Assembly: GCF_013113835.1 (NCBI RefSeq)
Contig: NZ_VTYQ01000004.1
Span: 124,001-188,000, forward strand
Direction: 5' to 3'
Origin: Vibrio sp. RE88
Lineage (GTDB): Bacteria > Pseudomonadota > Gammaproteobacteria > Enterobacterales > Vibrionaceae
Length of the DNA: 64,000 nucleotides
The position numbers were made by a program, and so were the translations under genes. Below, one piece after another: positions 7,144 through 16,023 of the stretch; the first letter of the stretch is position 1; each line of letters begins with the position of its first letter. The notes beneath the pieces are model-generated. The model was not told the origin of the DNA and did not search any database. It was given only the letters and a program-made list of their open reading frames with translations.

Positions 7144-9246
7144 ATGAGAAGTTTATTAAAAGACATGGTCATGAGTGCAATCTCTCTGTTGTTTGCACTG
7201 AGTACCTTGCTATTCACCACCCAAGCCTTTGCAGAAGTCGATACCGGCTGGATGATCAAACAGGAGCATCCGCCGCTCAAAACTCGCTTTGTTCTTACGG
7301 GGCAGGCTGACGCTGCGAGTAAAACCGTAGAAGGCTTTCTAGAAGTTGAACTGGATGACGACTGGAAGACCTACTGGCGCAGCCCGGGAGAAGGTGGTGT
7401 TGCTCCTTCTATTGATTGGGGAGAGTCGACCAATCTTGAAAACGTAGAGTGGCATTGGCCTTACCCGGAACAGTTCAGTTTGCTTGGCATTAATACTCTG
7501 GGCTATAAAGATAAAACCGTGATTCCTATGACGCTAGCAGTCAAGGATTTTACTCAACCAGTGGTATTGGATGCTAAGCTAACGATGTCGTCGTGTACCA
7601 CGATTTGTGTGCTTACGGATTACCCATTTTCACTCACTTTCACTCCAAGTGAGCTGATTATCAATCAAGACGCACTTTATACGCATGCCCAAGCCATCAG
7701 CCAGGTGCCTAAGTCTTCGCCTTTGTTGTCGAATGCAAAAGCAACCTGGGATGCGAATGCCAAATTTCTTCAAGTTCAGATGACCAAAGCGCTTGGTTGG
7801 GAGGACCCAAACTTTATTGTCGACGGGCATTCGGATGATGCAAAGGAGTACAGCTACAAACTGACCGGCTATAGTGTTGATGGAGATACAGTTACGGCAA
7901 CGTTTGATGTGTCGAGTTGGCTAGGCGACATCAGTTTTATTGATCAGAGTATTTTTGTCACGGTTCAAGACAACAACTTTCTGGCTGAACAGGACGTCAC
8001 CGTCTCAAATGGGGTAGTGACCAAGACCGATATCTCTCTATTGCAGATGATTGGCTTTGCTCTGTTCGGCGGTTTGATTCTTAACGTCATGCCATGTGTT
8101 CTACCTGTCTTGGGTATGAAACTCAGCAGTATTGTGGCAGTTCAAGGTGTTGAACGACGCCAGATCCGCTGGCAATTTCTCGCGTCTTCGGCCGGTATTC
8201 TTACCTCATTTTGGTTGCTGGCTGGTTTCCTGTTGATACTTAAGTTGACTGGAAATGCAGTGGGTTGGGGGATTCAGTTCCAAAGCGGTTGGTTTATTGC
8301 CATTATGGTGCTGGTCACCAGTCTGTTTGGTGCCAACATGTTGGGACTGTTCGAGATCCGCCTGTCTTCGAAAACCAATACTTGGGCTGCATCAAAAGGC
8401 GATAATTCCTATGCCGGACACTTTACCCAAGGTATGTTTGCTACCTTGCTTGCCACTCCGTGTTCTGCCCCGTTCTTAGGAACAGCGGTAGCTTTTGCAT
8501 TAGCCGCTAGCTCACTGGAGCTGTTTACGATCTTTACTGCCTTAGCCGTAGGGATGGCGCTTCCTTGGATTGGTGTTGCGCTTTTCCCAGGTATTGCAAA
8601 ACTGCTGCCGAAACCAGGCGCATGGATGAATAAGCTCAAACTCTTGTTCGGCGTCATGATGCTGGCGACCAGTATTTGGCTACTCACATTACTCAATAAC
8701 CACATTCCTCCGTTCTGGACGCTGCTTATTGCCTTGGTGGCATTTGTGGTTGTACTGATTCGCGTGAAAAAGGTGTATGGCGACAAAGCCATGGCGATTT
8801 CAGGAGGTGGTGCTGTGCTCTTGATAGCGGGCGGTTTTGTTCTAGCGAGCATGACCACTGATCACTGGGCAACACCCTTGCCAGATGATTTGGTTTGGGA
8901 GCGCTTATCTAATGAGCGGATTGAGCAAGCCGTGAGTCAAGGCCAAACCGTATTTGTTAACGTGACGGCAGATTGGTGTGTCACTTGTAAAGCGAACAAA
9001 ATTGGCGTCATTCTACAAGATCCTGTCTATTCGGCACTGAAGCACCCATCGGTCACTCTGATTGAAGGGGATTGGACGCATCCAGATGGATTAGTGACGG
9101 ATTACCTGCGTGCCAATGGCCGATTTGGTGTGCCGTTTAACATTGTCTATGGGCCAAGTGCTCCCGAAGGTATCCCATTACCTGTCATCTTATCAAGCGA
9201 GGCTGTGATGGAAGCCATTGCATCCGCTGGGGGAGGGAACAGTTAG
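7144..9246 (+). CDS. scsB: ScsB-like membrane thiol-disulfide reductase (DsbD superfamily)
   Basis: About 700 residues in three parts. First is a secreted N-terminal domain after the signal peptide (MRSLLKD...TTQAFA) with the cysteine pair SSCTTICV. Second is the membrane core with its redox pair in NVMPCVLPVLGMK and LATPCSAPFLGTA. Third is a C-terminal thioredoxin domain with TADWCVTCKANK. Electrons pass from cytoplasmic thioredoxin through the core to the periplasmic domains, then to ScsC/ScsD partners. The start at 7144 is chosen because it begins the signal peptide and has GGAAAT upstream; an upstream ATG at 7120 adds a useless leader. The stop TAG overlaps the GTG of the next gene. Confidence 0.85.
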   Translation: MRSLLKDMVMSAISLLFALSTLLFTTQAFAEVDTGWMIKQEHPPLKTRFVLTGQADAASKTVEGFLEVELDDDWKTYWRSPGEGGVAPSIDWGESTNLENVEWHWPYPEQFSLLGINTLGYKDKTVIPMTLAVKDFTQPVVLDAKLTMSSCTTICVLTDYPFSLTFTPSELIINQDALYTHAQAISQVPKSSPLLSNAKATWDANAKFLQVQMTKALGWEDPNFIVDGHSDDAKEYSYKLTGYSVDGDTVTATFDVSSWLGDISFIDQSIFVTVQDNNFLAEQDVTVSNGVVTKTDISLLQMIGFALFGGLILNVMPCVLPVLGMKLSSIVAVQGVERRQIRWQFLASSAGILTSFWLLAGFLLILKLTGNAVGWGIQFQSGWFIAIMVLVTSLFGANMLGLFEIRLSSKTNTWAASKGDNSYAGHFTQGMFATLLATPCSAPFLGTAVAFALAASSLELFTIFTALAVGMALPWIGVALFPGIAKLLPKPGAWMNKLKLLFGVMMLATSIWLLTLLNNHIPPFWTLLIALVAFVVVLIRVKKVYGDKAMAISGGGAVLLIAGGFVLASMTTDHWATPLPDDLVWERLSNERIEQAVSQGQTVFVNVTADWCVTCKANKIGVILQDPVYSALKHPSVTLIEGDWTHPDGLVTDYLRANGRFGVPFNIVYGPSAPEGIPLPVILSSEAVMEAIASAGGGNS

Positions 9247-9746
9247 TGAAACGTTCTCTGCGTTACTGGCTTAAAGAGATTTTGATTCTGGTGGTATTGG
9301 CCATTGCGATTTCTGCGGCAATGGACTGGTTTCGTAGCCAGAGCCTACCGACTGAATCGGCGCCGCCGATCACGGGTGTCACTCTGGATGGAGAGTCGGT
9401 CGATGTGATTGCCATGAGCTATGAGCAGCCAGTGATGGTCTATTTCTGGGCGACTTGGTGTCCTGCGTGTAAGTTTGTCAGCCCAACGGTTGACTGGTTG
9501 AGTCAGTATTATCCAGTCATCGGTGTCGCTGGTTCGTCAGGAACCTCCGCTCGAGTTCGCCAGTTTATACAGGCTCAAGAGTATCAATTTAGCAATATTA
9601 ATGATGAAAGAGGGGAGATATTCAATCGTTGGAATATCTCCGTAACCCCAACCATTTTCATAATCAAAGATGGCAAGGTGGAAAGCATTACAACAGGCAT
9701 CATTACACCACCAGGTATGTTAGCCAGACTTTGGTTAAATCAATAG
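9246..9746 (+). CDS. scsD: ScsD-like membrane-anchored thioredoxin
   Basis: A 166-residue protein with an N-terminal membrane anchor (EILILVVLAIAISAAMDW) and a periplasmic thioredoxin fold. The active site is WATWCPACKFVSP and the cis-proline loop is VTPTIFII. The GTG start shares its first base with the scsB stop, so the two are translationally coupled. ScsD-type proteins act in periplasmic disulfide reduction and copper tolerance with ScsB and ScsC. The gene order here is B-D-C, in place of the A-B-C-D of Salmonella. Confidence 0.82.
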   Translation: MKRSLRYWLKEILILVVLAIAISAAMDWFRSQSLPTESAPPITGVTLDGESVDVIAMSYEQPVMVYFWATWCPACKFVSPTVDWLSQYYPVIGVAGSSGTSARVRQFIQAQEYQFSNINDERGEIFNRWNISVTPTIFIIKDGKVESITTGIITPPGMLARLWLNQ

Positions 9747-9756
9747 GAACAATAAA

Positions 9757-10458
9757 GTGATTAAGAAATTAACAATAGCACTGGCGATGGGCGTTATGGC
9801 GCTATCGCCTCTGGCTCAAGCTCAAAATCAGGACGAGAAAATCAACGAAATTGTCGAGATGCTCAAAGCCAATCCAAGTGTCGTCGAAGGGCTTCATGAG
9901 AGTCTGGGCATGTACGTTAAACAGCAGCAACAATTTGATCAGTTGCTGTCGAGCAGCCAAGCGTACATCAATGACCCTAAGCACACCTCTATAGGTGCAG
10001 AAAATGCGGAATTAACCTTGGTTAACGTGACGGATTACAGCTGCCCTTATTGTAAGAAGCTAGATCTTGAATTGCAGAAGCTGGTAAAGGACTACCCGCA
10101 GATCAAAGTCGTTAACTTGTATGTTCCGCTGAAAGAAGGTTCTTCGAGTGTTAACTCGGCGGGTTATGCTTTGAATGTGTGGCAAAACGCACGTGACAAG
10201 TATCCTCAAGTTCACGAGTTGCTAGTGGCGAAACCAGGTACCCACGATGCAATTTCTCTGGCTAAAATTGCCAAGAAAACAGGTACAGAACAGTACCTGA
10301 ACAACCCTGAAGATATTGAAAAGCAGTTGGAAAACAATTACGCGTTGTTCAATGGCTTCGGTTTGCGTGGAACGCCTGCTTTGATTGTCGGCGAGAGCGT
10401 GATACCAGGTTATGTACCTTACGATAAACTGGAAGAAATCGTAGAAAAGCAATTGTAA
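9757..10458 (+). CDS. scsC: ScsC-like periplasmic DsbA-family thiol oxidoreductase
   Basis: A 233-residue precursor with a signal peptide (ending LAQAQ) and an N-terminal helical stretch rich in Gln (VKQQQQFDQLL). A DsbA/DsbG-type thioredoxin fold follows, with active site SCPYCKKL and cis-proline GTPALIVG. The helical region after the signal resembles the oligomerisation stalk of ScsC proteins that act as disulfide isomerases. The GTG start follows AGGAACAATAAA. It is the last gene of the operon. It could also be named DsbA-family without specifying ScsC. Confidence 0.8.
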   Translation: MIKKLTIALAMGVMALSPLAQAQNQDEKINEIVEMLKANPSVVEGLHESLGMYVKQQQQFDQLLSSSQAYINDPKHTSIGAENAELTLVNVTDYSCPYCKKLDLELQKLVKDYPQIKVVNLYVPLKEGSSSVNSAGYALNVWQNARDKYPQVHELLVAKPGTHDAISLAKIAKKTGTEQYLNNPEDIEKQLENNYALFNGFGLRGTPALIVGESVIPGYVPYDKLEEIVEKQL

Positions 10459-10459
10459 T

Positions 10460-10495
10460 GAAAAAGGAACACTCCCTCATTGCGAGGGAGTGTTC
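10460..10495 (-). terminator. Terminator of the leftward exopolysaccharide operon
   Basis: A perfect 12-bp stem, GAACACTCCCTC (10467-10478) with GAGGGAGTGTTC (10484-10495). Only the minus strand has a T-run after it (CCTTTTTC), so it mainly serves the leftward ligase/polymerase gene, though it may also stop the rightward scs transcript. Confidence 0.85.
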
Positions 10496-10504
10496 GCTTA
10501 CTCG

Positions 10505-11824
10505 CTAGTCATCTGAGCGTTTACGTTTTACGGCAGGGATGGCAAAAGCCCAGTGAGCGATGAGTAGACAAAGTAAGAAATAGATAGTCGTTGCTGGTGC
10601 TTGCAGTGGGAAATCAACACTCATGTGGATGAGCATCCCCAATATAGCCATAAAAGCCCCAAGCCCCGCCCCTTTCATCTGACGGCTGCGTCGATTTCGA
10701 AAAGCTTGCATCGACTTAAGCAGAGCGGCGACAACAGCCACTGCCAGTATTGATGTACCAATCAGACCATACTCGAAGACAAATTGGATATAGTCGTTGT
10801 GGGCGTGATCGTAAAAGAGTTGAATCTTTCCGTTGTTGTAGGCCTGAAACGACGAGTAAAAACTGCCTCCCCCCAAGCCAAGCAAAGGTTGATGTTGAAT
10901 TGCCTCCAATGCGGCGTAAACCACGTCGTCACGCGATTCATTGCTCAGGCTGGTTTCCACCAAACGTTGTTTGACTTTTTCTAAGCCAAACCAAGTGCTG
11001 ACGATGACCGTATCGATCACAAACAGGCTGGCAATCAAAACGTACATACTCTTAGGCTTGTTCTTATACAGGAGTAACAGAAGCAAACTGCCTGTGGTTA
11101 AGGCGATGAAAAACGCCACATTCCCCATTCTTGAACGCGTCAGCACTAAGGCAATCACCATGATAATCAAACCCAGGCGGATAAAAGCCTTATCGGATAG
11201 GAATACAGCGAAGAAGCGCTGTGCCGATAGGGTGATGCTTTGCTTTTGACTGTCTTGCAATTGGGAGATGAGCAGCCCAAAGCCAATGCATAGGTTAATC
11301 ATCAGAAAGTTGGCTAAATGATTGTGGTAAACGAAGCTGCCAGACGCTCGATGCCCATTGGGCAAATCAAAAACGGGTGATAAGGGAAGATCAATCAACT
11401 GAATGACACCGGCATAAAACCCCTGACACACACCGCTGCTGACCATGACAAGAATTAGCGCTTTGAGGCGCGGCATATTGGTGATAACGACGGAAGCGAT
11501 CAGGCAGATCTGCAAATAATGCAGGGTTTTAACCGAGGAAACGAGTGCTAGCCCGGTGTCCTCAAACAAACCAAAGGGCAGAACGGGTTGGACAAAAGCC
11601 CAGAGGGTAAATATTGCAAGTGGGATCAATACCCACCGAGTTCGTTTTAAATGATGAATCCAGTGATCACTGGAGTAACACACAATACAAAACAGCAGTA
11701 ATCCCGCTACGAAGAATTCATTGATCGACCACGCCCAAGGTCTGTTTCCTCCGAGTGGGATCGGTAGCCAAAATACAAATAAAAGAAACAGTGGGTAGAT
11801 CAGACGTTCAAGATAATTGGTCAT
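10505..11824 (-). CDS. O-antigen ligase/polymerase family membrane protein (Wzy/WaaL type)
   Basis: About 439 residues with roughly ten to twelve membrane spans. A large periplasmic loop near the C-terminal third carries the family signature LLGLGGGSFYSSFQAYNNG...HAHNDYIQFVFEYGLIG; the H-x-H-N-D-Y motif marks the Wzy_C/WaaL family. In this operon it probably polymerises or transfers the polysaccharide made on undecaprenyl phosphate. I choose ATG 11824 over ATG 11854 because the latter lies in the loop of the upstream gene's terminator hairpin. It is the last gene of the operon, where V. cholerae has vpsQ; identity with VpsQ is not claimed. Confidence 0.82.
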   Translation of the reverse strand: MTNYLERLIYPLFLLFVFWLPIPLGGNRPWAWSINEFFVAGLLLFCIVCYSSDHWIHHLKRTRWVLIPLAIFTLWAFVQPVLPFGLFEDTGLALVSSVKTLHYLQICLIASVVITNMPRLKALILVMVSSGVCQGFYAGVIQLIDLPLSPVFDLPNGHRASGSFVYHNHLANFLMINLCIGFGLLISQLQDSQKQSITLSAQRFFAVFLSDKAFIRLGLIIMVIALVLTRSRMGNVAFFIALTTGSLLLLLLYKNKPKSMYVLIASLFVIDTVIVSTWFGLEKVKQRLVETSLSNESRDDVVYAALEAIQHQPLLGLGGGSFYSSFQAYNNGKIQLFYDHAHNDYIQFVFEYGLIGTSILAVAVVAALLKSMQAFRNRRSRQMKGAGLGAFMAILGMLIHMSVDFPLQAPATTIYFLLCLLIAHWAFAIPAVKRKRSDD

Positions 11825-11833
11825 AAAAACAGC

Positions 11834-11863
11834 ACAAAAAAGAGGCAGGCTCATGGCCTGCCT
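11834..11863 (-). terminator. Terminator between the secreted-protein gene and the ligase gene
   Basis: AGGCAGGC (11843-11850) pairs with GCCTGCCT (11856-11863) around a 5-base loop; read leftwards it is followed by CTTTTTT. It lies inside the operon and would reduce transcription of the ligase/polymerase gene. Confidence 0.75.
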
Positions 11864-11882
11864 TGAATAGACATATCAAAAC

Positions 11883-12458
11883 TCAATTTGGCGAGGCAGT
11901 ACCGCCACCGCTACCATTGCCAGTACCCAATGCGGTAGTTGCGCCTGGGTTAACCGCTAAAGGTGGAGCGGTTGCAATACCCGCAGCGGTTGGTTCACTG
12001 ATTAATGCCGGGTCAGCACCGCCAGAAATCGCGGCAATCAGAATGTCTGTTGGGTCGAGCAAATTGAGTTCGGCGACAGCGTCGACGATATCCTGAGCAT
12101 AGTCAGGAGCAGAGAACACCGCTTGTTGAATAAGCTGTTCGTACGCATCTGGATTGGCATGGCTAACTACAATCGCTGTTGCTTTGGCGATTTGTTCAGG
12201 TGCCAGAGATTGGGTTGCCGCTTCGAGTACAGCCAGACTGTCATCGGAATGGTTTTGAGCAGCAAGAGAGAGAATATCGGTTGTTTGGTCAGGACAGCTG
12301 GCTAACAAACTGGCGAGAGTTGAAGTCAGGTCCGTTGCGCTATCTAAAGACGATTGGACTGCGTCGAGATCGGAACAGGCCACATTTGGTGTTTCTTCTG
12401 CCATTGTTTGTGCTGAAAACGCAAGGCTGGCAATCAACATCCATATTCTGTTTTTCAT
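11883..12458 (-). CDS. Secreted Ala-rich helical protein with Gly/Ser tail, exopolysaccharide-linked
   Basis: A 191-residue precursor. The signal peptide ends near SAQTMAE. Then come about four amphipathic helical units of 30-36 residues with recurring patterns (TSTLASLLASCPDQTTDIL, AKATAIVVSHANPDAYEQL, YAQDIVDAVAELNLLDPTDI), two cysteines, and a tail that becomes Pro/Gly/Ser-rich (GTGNGSGGGTASPN). It is acidic and has no transmembrane helix besides the signal. It sits inside the exopolysaccharide operon between VpsP and the ligase, so a matrix-associated or export-associated role is likely (inference). I know no named family for it. Confidence 0.65.
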   Translation of the reverse strand: MKNRIWMLIASLAFSAQTMAEETPNVACSDLDAVQSSLDSATDLTSTLASLLASCPDQTTDILSLAAQNHSDDSLAVLEAATQSLAPEQIAKATAIVVSHANPDAYEQLIQQAVFSAPDYAQDIVDAVAELNLLDPTDILIAAISGGADPALISEPTAAGIATAPPLAVNPGATTALGTGNGSGGGTASPN

Positions 12459-12594
12459 GGTGATAAGTCCTGAATACTCTATGTGAGCGTTAATAAGGCC
12501 AGTATATGGTCTTATACTGATTAATCGACAAATATTGATTTAACATTCTGTTTTTCTTAAAAATGATTCGTTCGCTTGTTCAATTATGAAACAC

Positions 12595-13287
12595 TCATAC
12601 TTTGAGATAGCGGCATGAACCAATCGACGCATAGTCGACATCCTGCATCTGCTTCATCACGATACAAGCAAAGCGAAACTTGTTACTTTGCGTTAGGTAA
12701 TCGCGAAATGTCTGGCGAACGTCTTTGTGTTTGATGGCACGATAGATATGTGGCATCGCCAGCTTCCTTTCCTGAGGTGTGAATGTCTGCCAGTTGGAGA
12801 GTGCCAGCGTTGCAATTTTTAGGTTCACCTCGGGAATGAAAGGACCGTGAGTATCCGCTTGGATCAGGTATTGGCTTCGATTTTTCCCACTGAGCTGCGT
12901 TTCCAAAGCGGCCAGATTCGCCCAGGTGTTCGGCCAGTTAGGCCTAAGCTCTGCACTATTGATGTACGCTTGCTTAGCCAAACTCAGATATTTTCCCTTC
13001 TCTGAATCGTCGCTGATGTACGCCTTCCACTCGTACACTTTTCCTTGTAAGTCAAAGTAGTGTGGGTGAGAAGAATGGTGATTAAGGCTAGCGTCGATCA
13101 GTTTCTCAGCGTTTTCTATTTCGTCTAATGGCGGCTTCTGCTCAGAGACATTCCAGTGCTCTATTTTATTTGAAACCGCTTTGGCGTAGAGCGAGGCCAC
13201 ACCAAAGTGATACGAAAGAAACAGAACAAACATGGCTGAGGCAGCTAGCCCCAGCTTAAACATCAAAGCGGAAACCTTGCCTTTCAT
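12595..13287 (-). CDS. vpsP: VpsP-family polysaccharide biosynthesis protein
   Basis: A 230-residue protein with one N-terminal membrane anchor (LGLAASAMFVLFLSYHFGVASLY) followed by a periplasmic helical TPR-like region. Recognisable repeats include DASLNHHSSHPHYFDLQGKVYEWKAY and YINSAELRPNWPNTWANLAALE, typical helix-pair spacing with the W-P-N/W-A pattern. The start ATG shares a base with the stop of the kinase gene (TAATG), so the two are coupled. VpsP-type proteins are required for Vibrio exopolysaccharide but their molecular role is unclear; a scaffold between the inner-membrane kinase and the export channel is a guess. Confidence 0.8.
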   Translation of the reverse strand: MKGKVSALMFKLGLAASAMFVLFLSYHFGVASLYAKAVSNKIEHWNVSEQKPPLDEIENAEKLIDASLNHHSSHPHYFDLQGKVYEWKAYISDDSEKGKYLSLAKQAYINSAELRPNWPNTWANLAALETQLSGKNRSQYLIQADTHGPFIPEVNLKIATLALSNWQTFTPQERKLAMPHIYRAIKHKDVRQTFRDYLTQSNKFRFACIVMKQMQDVDYASIGSCRYLKV

Positions 13288-15491
13288 TACGCGTTTTCGA
13301 CTCCGTAATAAGACTGATACTGTTTGTAGCCGCTGTAAGCGGATGCTTTTTTAACGTTCAGCTTGTTAAGGATCACACCGTCAATCCTTGTGCCTTGCTG
13401 AGCGAGCTTCCCAACTACATCACGTACTGTTTTGGTTCGAGTATGCGAAGCATTGATGACGATGACCGCTGAATCAACATATCGCGATAGCATGAAGGCA
13501 TCACTGACGGCCAGACAAGGTGGCGTATCGATGATGATGCGATCGTATTTAGTTCTCAGGTGCTCAACGAAATCACCAAAACCTGTTGAAGAGATAAGCT
13601 CAAGTGGGTTGTTGGTGTATGTCCCAGCGGCGAGAATATCCAGCTCAGATTCCTCATCGTGATAAATGCAATCTTCGATAGCGTGAGTTTTGGTTAGGAT
13701 GTTAGTCACACCTGGTTGAGCAGAAGGTAGGCCAAATCGTCGCGCGACAGTCGGCTTTCTCAAATCGCAGTCGATCAGCAAGGTTTTTTCCATTTGTGCT
13801 AATGACAGCGCTAGGTTGAGGGCTGATGTGGTTTTCCCTTCATCGGGTTGTGAAGAGGTCACCATCACCACTGAATTGGACTTGTTTGAGTTGGCCAGCA
13901 AATATCCAGTTCGCACTGTTCGAACCGCTTCCGTCAACTGGCGGTTACGCTCGTCGAAGTAAGCTTTGCCATCCAGCGGGCGTTTGGTTTTCAATGCCGG
14001 AACGATTCCCAGAATTTCGAGTGACAATTGTTTTGATACTTGTTTGATATCGGTAAAGGTGTCATTTACTGCATCGGCAACAAAGGCCATCACGCAACCG
14101 AAACTCAAAGAAGCCAGAAATGCCAGAATGACGATCATCTTGCGGTTTGGCTTACTCGGGGCAAGCGGAGGGCTCGCATAGTCGGTAAAACGTGCAATAT
14201 TGGCGTTGAAGTCGCTCGATGCATTGGTCTCTTTCTGGCGGCTAAGGAACAAATCAAACAGCTCGCGGTTTGTTTGTACTTCGCGCTTCAGCTCTGAGTA
14301 TCTCGCGTTCTTGACGGTCAGATCCTGAAACTCTACTTTGCGCTTCTCTAGTTCACCACGAATGGTTTGTTCGGCTTGTCTTGCGGCTTTAAGCTCGTTG
14401 TTGATGCCATTGAGCAGCTGGTTTAGCTCTGAGCGAAGGTTCTTCTTAACGGATTCCAGCTCTGCAATTGCTGCCTTGAGCTTAGGGTGTTTAGGGCCGT
14501 AACGCTTAGAGAGTTCCGAGACTTTTCGTTCCGCCTGAACTTCCGCGACTTTGACATCACGAATGGTTGGATGGTTAGAAATCTCTGGTACCGAAGCAAG
14601 CGCTGACAACTGATTAGAGTCAGACTTGTAGTTTCTCGCTACTTGATACAGCGTTTCAGCAGCAACGCGACGATCGCGAGCTTTGTTTAGTTGAGAAGTG
14701 AGCTCGGCCAGTTCTTGTGAGGCTAGGCTTTCCACCCCTTGGATATCGACCAGACCTTCTTGTTGCAAGAACGCCTGTAGCTGTGCTTCCGATTGACGCA
14801 GTTTTTCGCGTAAATCACCAATACGTTCATTTAGCCAGCTCGACGCTTGTTGAGTGACTTCTATTTTCGCTTCAATATTGCTGTCCATGAAAACGCGTCC
14901 GATTTCATTGGCAATCTGCGCGGATAGTTCTGGGTCTCTACTGGTATATGAAACCTGTACAAGCTGTGTTTTACGGATCGGGTTGATCGCTAATCCGCGT
15001 TTGAACTTGTAAAGTACCAGCTTGTTTCTCGCGTAGTCTGACTGCTCAAGCTCTTCGCTAGGTAGAGATTTTCTAAAAGCTTGTAGGACTGGAAACCATT
15101 CCATCAAGCGATCTTTTAAAGAGACTTTGGATTCTTCCTGTGCGCGCGGATCAAACTCAGGGTGATTGGTCAGATTGAGACGGCGAATGACTTCTTCGGA
15201 GACTCGGTCTGATTTTAAAATCTCTATTTGAGTAAGGTAGTATTCCTGACTCTTGGTGTCTAAGCCATAAAACTCTTCAATAGAGATGATGTTGGCTTGC
15301 TTAGACTCGATAAGAAGTGTTGCTCTAGCGGTGTACTTTGAAGGCAGTGAAAGTACTACCAATATCGCCAGAGCAGTGACCAGTATTGAGAAGATGATGA
15401 TGCGCCACTTATAGTTAAGTAGCACCTTAAAGTACTGGCGGATATCAATGAGCTCTTCTTTGCTCATCGGAGAATTCTGGGTGTTTTCCAT
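13287..15491 (-). CDS. vpsO: Wzc/VpsO-type polysaccharide co-polymerase with tyrosine kinase domain
   Basis: About 734 residues. An N-terminal Wzz domain with its first span (WRIIIFSILVTALAILVVL) precedes a long periplasmic coiled coil (roughly residues 180-400). After the second span (MIVILAFLASLSFGCVMAFV) comes a cytoplasmic BY-kinase domain: Walker A TSSQPDEGKTTSALNL (Lys near 553), Walker A' LLIDCDLRKP, Walker B RIIIDTPP. The tail carries five tyrosines (AYSGYKQYQSYYG), the usual autophosphorylation cluster. It controls chain length and export of exopolysaccharide. The ATG at 15491 is preferred, though a TTG at 15500 abuts the upstream stop. Confidence 0.93.
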   Translation of the reverse strand: MENTQNSPMSKEELIDIRQYFKVLLNYKWRIIIFSILVTALAILVVLSLPSKYTARATLLIESKQANIISIEEFYGLDTKSQEYYLTQIEILKSDRVSEEVIRRLNLTNHPEFDPRAQEESKVSLKDRLMEWFPVLQAFRKSLPSEELEQSDYARNKLVLYKFKRGLAINPIRKTQLVQVSYTSRDPELSAQIANEIGRVFMDSNIEAKIEVTQQASSWLNERIGDLREKLRQSEAQLQAFLQQEGLVDIQGVESLASQELAELTSQLNKARDRRVAAETLYQVARNYKSDSNQLSALASVPEISNHPTIRDVKVAEVQAERKVSELSKRYGPKHPKLKAAIAELESVKKNLRSELNQLLNGINNELKAARQAEQTIRGELEKRKVEFQDLTVKNARYSELKREVQTNRELFDLFLSRQKETNASSDFNANIARFTDYASPPLAPSKPNRKMIVILAFLASLSFGCVMAFVADAVNDTFTDIKQVSKQLSLEILGIVPALKTKRPLDGKAYFDERNRQLTEAVRTVRTGYLLANSNKSNSVVMVTSSQPDEGKTTSALNLALSLAQMEKTLLIDCDLRKPTVARRFGLPSAQPGVTNILTKTHAIEDCIYHDEESELDILAAGTYTNNPLELISSTGFGDFVEHLRTKYDRIIIDTPPCLAVSDAFMLSRYVDSAVIVINASHTRTKTVRDVVGKLAQQGTRIDGVILNKLNVKKASAYSGYKQYQSYYGVENA

Positions 15492-15500
15492 AATATTCAA

Positions 15501-16019
15501 TTAAAAGAAGCTTTCTTCAACGGTGATGATGTCACCAGGTTGGATTCGGTGAAGTAGGGAGACGCGAGTCGGTGTTGAATCTGGCTCGTCGCTGGACGAA
15601 ACGAAGATTTTTGACTTTGAAGCTCGCTCAGTAAATCCACCCGCAATAGTAATGGCTTTATTAACGGTTAGGCCGGGATGAAACGGGTAACCGCCGGACG
15701 TGATGACTTCGCCGTTGATAAAGTAAGGACGATATTCCACGACACTGACATAAACGTTCGGATTGACCAGATAGCCGTCAAGCAATCCATCGTGAATGGA
15801 TTGTTTGACTTCTCTTAGCGTGCGACCTTTGAGGGCGATGCTGCCAAGGAAAGGATAATCGATAGATCCACTATCACTAACGCGGGTTTCCAGTGACAGT
15901 TCAGGTTCGTCATAAACCTGCACCTTAATCAGGTCGCCAACACCAAGGTGATAAAGCTCATCGTTAGCAAGCGCTTGAAACGAAATACAAAGCAGCAGAA
16001 TTGAAAATAGAGATCTCAT
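15501..16019 (-). CDS. vpsN: Short SLBB polysaccharide export protein (Wza/VpsN type)
   Basis: A 172-residue precursor with signal peptide (ISFQALAND). A Poly_export domain follows (YHLGVGDLIKVQVYDEPELSLETRVSDSGSIDYPFLG) and then one SLBB domain (VYVSVVEYRPYFINGEVITSGGYPFHPGLTVNKAITIAGGFT). It is less than half the length of E. coli Wza and lacks the C-terminal helix that forms the outer-membrane pore. In this operon that pore is probably supplied by the beta-barrel protein encoded just upstream. It lies directly ahead of the kinase gene. Confidence 0.88.
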   Translation of the reverse strand: MRSLFSILLLCISFQALANDELYHLGVGDLIKVQVYDEPELSLETRVSDSGSIDYPFLGSIALKGRTLREVKQSIHDGLLDGYLVNPNVYVSVVEYRPYFINGEVITSGGYPFHPGLTVNKAITIAGGFTERASKSKIFVSSSDEPDSTPTRVSLLHRIQPGDIITVEESFF

Positions 16020-16023
16020 GAGT

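Noticed and set aside
11863..12463. Rightward ORFs over the secreted Ala-rich protein
   Set aside because: They are antisense to a frame with a good signal peptide and a terminator on the leftward strand.
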